A stretch of DNA of 64,000 nt, taken from NCBI GenBank assembly GCA_015680685.1, contig MNCI01013657.1, positions 1 through 64,000 of the forward strand, in the 5' to 3' direction. Shown piece after piece: positions 58,256 to 64,000 of this stretch. This stretch comes from Gnetum montanum (taxonomy: Eukaryota > Streptophyta > Gnetopsida > Gnetales > Gnetaceae). The stretch's first letter is position 1. Each line of letters begins with the position of its first letter. Under the pieces are notes generated by a model. It saw nothing but the letters and a program-made list of their open reading frames with translations, was not told the DNA's origin and ran no database searches. Position numbers and translations under genes: made by a program.

Positions 58256-58600
58256 CATCTTATTTATTATTACACTTCTTTTTTTTATCCTATTATCGCA
58301 TTAATTAGTCATTTCATGGTATAGCCAAAACCTCAACATAACCATTCTCAACATTCACAGCGTTTACAATGTCTACTACAACTATAAATATATATAGCCA
58401 AAAATAAAACAAAAATTTAAAGTTAAAGTGTCCATAACATACATAGCCATGGCTATACTATCAAGCAAAAATGTTAAAAAATAATAGTCATCTATAACAT
58501 AGTATTGGCTAATCATTGGCATCAACATGAAAATAAAAAAAATAGCCAAACAAGCTAAGCTAATGAAGGCTGTTAAGTGGCATCTAGAGAAAGAAGTGGT
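58256..58600. other. AT-rich stretch after motif array 4
   Basis: Nothing recognisable as coding. It probably includes the 3' untranslated region of copy D on the minus strand. Confidence 0.3.
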
Positions 58601-61600
58601 TCCTCATTCCCACCCTCACTGCTCGGGCCACCAATGTCTCCGAAGGCTTGAAATGCAATAACATGTAGCTAGTTCGTAACCCATAGCCAAAACCATGACT
58701 TAAAACAAAAATAAAAACATAAAATACATCTAACATACAGAGATCATTCCTCCATTACTTCTATGGGTAGATGTGGAATGCCTTCCTCTAAATGATGGAA
58801 GATTTGATCCTTACTCATGTTGACCTAGTCAACATCCCTAAGATTAATGCTAGAAAGGATGTTGATCCTATCTATCATAGTCCAAGTAGATGACTCCTAG
58901 GCCATAGTAATTGTAGAGGTATTTCCTATAGTAGTGGTAATCTAAAGAGCCAAGGATTCTTCTAGCTTAAGAGTACTTTTAAAAAGCTGATAAGCAATCA
59001 CCACCTAGATCCCCTAGATGAACAGCTCTCTCTTGCACTATTCAATTGATTTCTTATTAAGCCACTTAAGGTAGGCCCCACGATCCTCCTTGTACTATTT
59101 CTTGTGAGCCTTTTGTTTCTTACCCCACTCTAGAACCCAAGTGCAGTGATCTTTCTAGTCCTCAACCTTCTAGAAGATGAGGTCCATCTACATCTATTAT
59201 TTCACCATCTCCTGTAGGACCACTACTTTGTCTCGAATGATGTGCTAGTAGTGGGTTCACATGATCTCCTTGGTTAAAAATTCTCCTAAGTTAGACATTT
59301 GGGCTTCCACAAAGGCCATGTAATCTTAGAGATCTCTAATAGTTTCCTCCTATCATTGAGTCTTTTCCCTTAAGGCCACAACGTCCTCCTATAGGAATTC
59401 GTTGGACCTCTCAAGCTCCCATAATGTTTTTGCACACGACATTGCTAGATTAGTAGAAGTCTTGTACAAATTCAAGGGTACACTAGATACATATCAAAGA
59501 AGCTTAGGAAAGGAGTTAATCTTCATGTATCTGCTAGGGTTCCACAACATAGAATGCACTACAAAAGCATGGAATATAATCATAAACATAATGTACAACC
59601 TAAAATAGCCATTACACAAGCATAACCTATAACATAGACAAGCAACTAAGGCACATAAAAAGAAGTCCTTACCTATCTTAGGTGCAACCTATTGTAACTA
59701 GTCAATGATGTTCTTAGCCTTCCCACACATGAACTCCACCTTGTTTGGAGTCTTCACCCATGGTTTCACACAAAACTTAGGGACAGGTGCATGTACTCGT
59801 GGTTGAGGAACTACTATAATCATAACAATCATCAAATGGTTAGGATAAAAACCAAAATTAAACTATAATATTTGATGAAAACATTAAGGCATCAACATAC
59901 CTGGCTCCTCCTCTTCCTCCTCTAGGATGATGATGGGTGATGTACCTAGTACTACCTCACCAAACAAGGCATCTAGATCATTTATATCTATGTTTCCAAA
60001 CCCTTCAACCTTAGCTTGCTTTAGGAGTTTCTCTTATACACACCTTTGTTTTTTCTCCATGATAGCTTGGACTAGCATAGCCTAACATTTATTTACAACC
60101 ATAGCACATTGGAGACCAATTAAACTTACAACCATAATATAGACATAAGCTTTAAAACATAAAATACCCAAACTTAAACAAAGCATACCTGCAACTACCT
60201 ACTATGATGGCCTACACTTAAACCTAGGCTTCTTTAGGGTAGGTTGGTTTGATGCTAGCAGTTCTTCCTTCATAGGCCTCTTAAGTTTCTCTTTGGCTGC
60301 CCATTTAGCCTCCCTATGTACTTTTTTGACCTCCAAGACACTCTCTAGGAATGTGAGAGCCTCCTCATCATCTATTCTATCAAGGGACTCATACTACTTG
60401 ACATTAAGATCTTTAGTGATAATCAATAACATATCATGGATCCCCTCTCATTGGTTCTAAGCCTACATCGTTGGATAAATGTGCTTTATCTATGGTCTAG
60501 AAAGTTGGCTTGGGTCTTGGGGAATCCATTGCCCATTTCTATACACCATCAAAAACTCCATAAATCTCTTCAGATAACCTACAAAAAATGCAAAGTGCAT
60601 ATGGGTTATTGTAGAGGTGTCTAAGTAGAGTCTAAGGATCTCCTCTATAAGCCCAGTAGCCAAAGTAGCTACCTAATTAAACTAGGTGCCATCCATCAAG
60701 ATCTTCTTAAAGGTACACCCCTATGCAATGCCAATCATATTCTTTTCATATAATAGTTTAGGATATGCATGAGACTTGAACAAAGGATATGACTCCTTTG
60801 CATCATGATTCATGAAGCCATCCATGGATATTCCTAAGTAACCCATGTTGGCACAAAGACACTCCAAAACTTCATTACAATAGCCTAATTCATTAGTTAT
60901 CTTGATGGGAACCTTTGCCCCATCAGTGGAAATACCAAGCAAGCTAAAAAAATCCTCATCAATGTCTATGTTGATCTTAACACCCCAAATTATGGTGCTA
61001 AAATGACCAACCTTCTCATCAAAGGATTCAATGACATGTAGCATCTCTACAGTAGGGATGAAAGGAATAGGTCTCATAAATACATCAAGAAAACTTGCAT
61101 GTTGGATGTTTTCTTGAACATATCTAGGTATCTATCCCATCAACCACTCCTATGCTAGTATCACCTCATCAATCTTCAGGATGAGGGTATCCTTGTGATG
61201 TGCTCTTGAAAGAGGTATGGTGACATTATCATAGGTGGAAGGTCCTGCAAATTAGTAACCAAAGTTTAGAATCAACATACGCATGTTTAATAACTAGTCA
61301 AAGTAATAGAACAATTAGAATTTTCATAATCCTAAAACATTATAAATTGTAGCTTTTATTCTTACCTTTCCTCTTCTTCTTTGATGTGGTTTGAGTGGAG
61401 GTCTTAGCTACAAGGATCTAATACATGGAATTGTTAGAGTCTGCCCACCAATTATGCATTGTCCCATCATCCTTACACTTGTATACAAGGTTGAACCTTA
61501 AAGTGTATGCATCAAAGTCTCCTCTTAACTATTGATACACAAAAGTTCTAATTTGAGGACTCTTAGTGAATTCGTCTAAAGACATTTGAGCTAGTGCCAA

Positions 61601-64000
61601 TATTTTATCATTGATGATCAAGCCTTGATCATTGACCTTGTACCTACAAGAAGTTTGTAAAATTGATGAAGTTAGGAAAGGTTGTCAAGACAAAAGCATA
61701 AAAATATTACAATAACCATGCTTACCCTTGTAGATGATACATAGTGCTAGGCAAGTTCTAGAATAACATGTGGGCTCTATGCACCACCATCAAAGTATGG
61801 TTAGAATTATACCAACTATACTTTAGCATCATCTAGATCTTTATGATGTAACATGGACTAATAGCATCTATCACTCTTTTTTCTTGTGGTTTGTCAATGA
61901 TGAACCTAGGAAGCAAGCTAGATGCTTGAGGCAATAAGGACTCCACTATAGCCCTAGGCACATCTACATACAAGTGTGACTAGAGCATCATACTAAAGTC
62001 CTCTAAGATGTAGGCAAGGAATTCCCTTGCCTGAGGCTGAAACCATAGTGAAGACTTCCCAAAAGGCATATTAGAGAGTGGGTTATTGGTCTTGGAATAA
62101 CCAATCTAGCACAAAATATCCACCAACTCCATAATGATGCCAATGTGCTTCAAGAAAATCCTGCATGAAGCAAAACAAAAGCATTTTGACCAATTGGAAT
62201 TACTTCACAAATTTGGAAAAACATCTAGTCAAGGGTGAAATTAGCCTCTATAAAAAGCTCTAAGATTTTTATCTAAATTAGCTTAAGAAATTCCACAATA
62301 AAGTACTATTACAACCTTGAGTAGCCTTACATTATGACCAACTAGAATTACTTAGCAAATTTGGAAAAAAACATTTAGTTGGAGGTGAAATTAGCCTTTG
62401 TAAAAAGATCTAAGGTGTTTATCTAAATTGGCTTAATAAATTCCATAAAAGCATTATTACCATCTTTTATAGCATTTTACTTCAAATATTTTAGCCAAAA
62501 CTTAACCTTAGTCTAAACTATGCATAAATTTAGAAAAAACATTAAAACCTAAAAAAACATTGAAACTAAAAAGAAAAAAGCATTAAGCCATAAACCATCT
62601 AAAAATAGTAAAGATTTTTCTTTTTCTTATAGAAATAAATTTTAAACATAAGTTTTAAATGTTGACAAGAAAAGCTACACATATCAATGACTTCCATCCC
62701 AAAAGGGGTAATGTGCTACAACTGTAATTTTGCCTTATTTACATAGCCATAACCAAAAATTTAGTAAAAATTCATACAAGCTCTGATTTTAGTGATTCCA
62801 CCATGGAAACAATTTTGTAACCACAAGCTTTGTAGCCATAATCATTGCAAATAGAAATATATATCCATTTTTACATCAAATATAGGTGAAATTAGCAAAA
62901 ACTATAGCCATCATGATTAAACCCTTTTTGCACAGGGTTGGTAAAAGATTCACCAAAATTTTTTTGAGATCTAAAAATAGTGAATCTATCACCATTTGAA
63001 AGCTTAAATTAGGTCCTACATATGCATTTTAAAGAAAATTCAAAATCCTTGTTTATTCAGAAAAAATTTACAAATGTGGACAAAATTCTCGAAATGGTAG
63101 AAACCTCCTTTTGACATAGGCTTAATAAAAAATTCATTAAAAATTATTTTTAAGTCCAATTGAAGTGATTATAACCCCATTATAAATCTGAAGCCAATAC
63201 CTACTCATAAATAGCCAAAACTTGGCTAGCACCATTGTCGTTTTTATAGAAACAATTCATAAATCTACATGAAAATCTTAAAAATGGCATAAAAACCTAA
63301 CTGCATAGCCTTAATAAAACAACCAAACCAAACAAGACAATAGCTTTTGGAAATCTTAAACAAATGGTTACAAACCAATATTATTAAATTTTAAAAATAT
63401 AGAGCCTTTTTATTAGGAAAAGATTCACAACATTGCTTTTTTTTTTCATATAAAAAGCTAAAATTCCCAAAGCCAACTTAATGTAGGCATAAAAGCATAG
63501 CGAAAATAGCCAAAAAATTCAATACACATTAGAAACCACACCAAAATAATGGGTTAGGATTTCATTGAAATTTAATTTTGACAAATCCTTAAGCGTAGAT
63601 TTGATAAAAATGGCCCTACCCCCAAATTTTAGGAAAAAGGCATAAAAACAAGAAGCTTAATTTTAAAAATCAAATCTATTAAGGCAAAAATGAAAAAATG
63701 ACCATGGATTTGTATGGAAAAAACCAAAATAAGAGGTGGGATTTTATCATAATTTTTATTTATCCCCTATTTTAGCATAGATATGAGAAAAATGGCTCCA
63801 CATGTGGTAAGAAAAATGCAAGAAAACCATAGAACTTAGATATGAAAAAAAAGAAAGCAAAAATAGGTAGAAATGCCTACCTCAAAGTGGTACCAGATGA
63901 TGTGTAGATGGAGATATCCCTAGAAACCTATGATAACTCCATGGCATGCTCTTCTACCTTCTAAATCCTTGGATTCTAGCTCTTTCCTCAACACTACTTA
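58600..64000 (-). pseudogene. Copy D of the intron-bearing extra gene family (5' end beyond window)
   Basis: Best-preserved intron set of the family. On the minus strand: exon 1 runs from beyond the window to 63,881, exon 2 62,160-61,726, exon 3 61,643-61,366, exon 4 61,244-60,189, exon 5 60,081-59,901, exon 6 59,813-59,673, exon 7 from 59,558. Donors are GTAGGC, GTAAGC, GTAAGA, GTATGC, GTATGT, GTAAGG. Acceptors end TGCAG, TGTAG, TGCAG, GTTAG, TATAG, TGTAG. Intron 1 is 1.7 kb and AT-rich; introns 2, 3, 4, 5 and 6 are 82, 121, 107, 87 and 114 nt. A 118-codon open stretch (61,077-60,721) contains MRPIPFIPTVEMLHVIESFD and GYLGISMDGFMNHDAKESYP. Exon 7 encodes a coiled coil (SCAKTLWELERSNEFL). Exons hold about 16 in-frame stops, nearly all TAG. 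Antisense to the gag-protease at 55.0-57.8 kb. Product unknown. Confidence 0.7.

Noticed and set aside
1-64000. tRNA, rRNA or other structural RNA genes.
   Set aside because: Apart from the tRNA-Asp-type primer site I saw no cloverleaf-like or rRNA-like sequence. A covariance-model scan would be needed to exclude small RNAs.

Overview
This window looks like repeat-rich nuclear DNA from a seed plant with a large, slowly purged genome. A gymnosperm-type genome is my best guess, at low confidence. Nothing resembles bacterial organisation: there is no operon, rRNA, tRNA or CRISPR array. Almost every interpretable segment is a decayed retroelement, often nested in another, in AT-rich and CpG-poor sequence. 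I see no intact host protein-coding gene.

Layout. 1-1.8 kb: a young, GC-rich, 5'-truncated LINE with a poly(A) tail and perfect target-site duplication, whose internal zf-RVT segment is inverted. 3.4-4.75 kb (minus): Ty1/copia RT-RNase H remnant. 4.9-8.6 kb (minus): copy E of a multi-exon gene family. 9.2-12.6 kb (plus): a Ty3/gypsy pol of the Tat lineage (two RNase H domains), then a short-motif array, polypurine tract and a 2 kb LTR (14.36-16.4 kb) with five palindromes about 190 bp apart. 16.6-28.5 kb (plus): an Athila-type pol, split in its integrase by a complete 8.5 kb non-autonomous Athila-type element (19,405-27,907) with LTRs, tRNA-Asp-type primer site, polypurine tract and near-matching target duplications. 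28.7-32.2 kb: spacer and post-pol ORF of the older Athila element. 32.7-38.85 kb: two LTRs of a second Tat family in inverted orientation around a plus-strand gag. 39.9-43.3 kb (minus): a second Tat pol. 43.0-46.0 kb: near-identical duplicated blocks around a single N, then a 762-base N gap. 47.8-52.3 kb (plus): copy C of the gene family. 52.7-57.8 kb (plus): LTR, leader, gag and protease of a Tat element. 58.0-58.3 kb: motif array. 58.6-64 kb (minus): copy D of the gene family.

The most interesting signal is the C/D/E family. Three diverged copies share the same exon order and intron positions. Copy D keeps all six visible introns with GT...AG ends, and copy E has a TATA box and a 39-codon open first exon. 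Each copy is antisense to the neighbouring Tat coding region and separated from it by arrays of a roughly 20-24 nt motif (core CCTTAAACTRGCA). Read together, the three loci suggest a Tat lineage with the order LTR-gag-pro-[motif-antisense intron-bearing gene-motif]-RT-RH-aRH-INT-motif-LTR. Antisense carriage would explain why introns survive retrotransposition. The promoter side of each internal gene also carries the same short palindromic or repeated words as the LTR of its element: TAGCGTAGC for E and its LTR, TAGCATGG/TATACCCC for C and its LTR, and GATATC for the Athila post-pol ORF and its LTR.

Decay is dominated by amber stops at former CAG codons, and CAG is scarce relative to TAG, as expected for long-term CHG methylation. 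Domain calls rest on motif recognition by eye. Boundaries written as round numbers are good to tens or hundreds of bases only.
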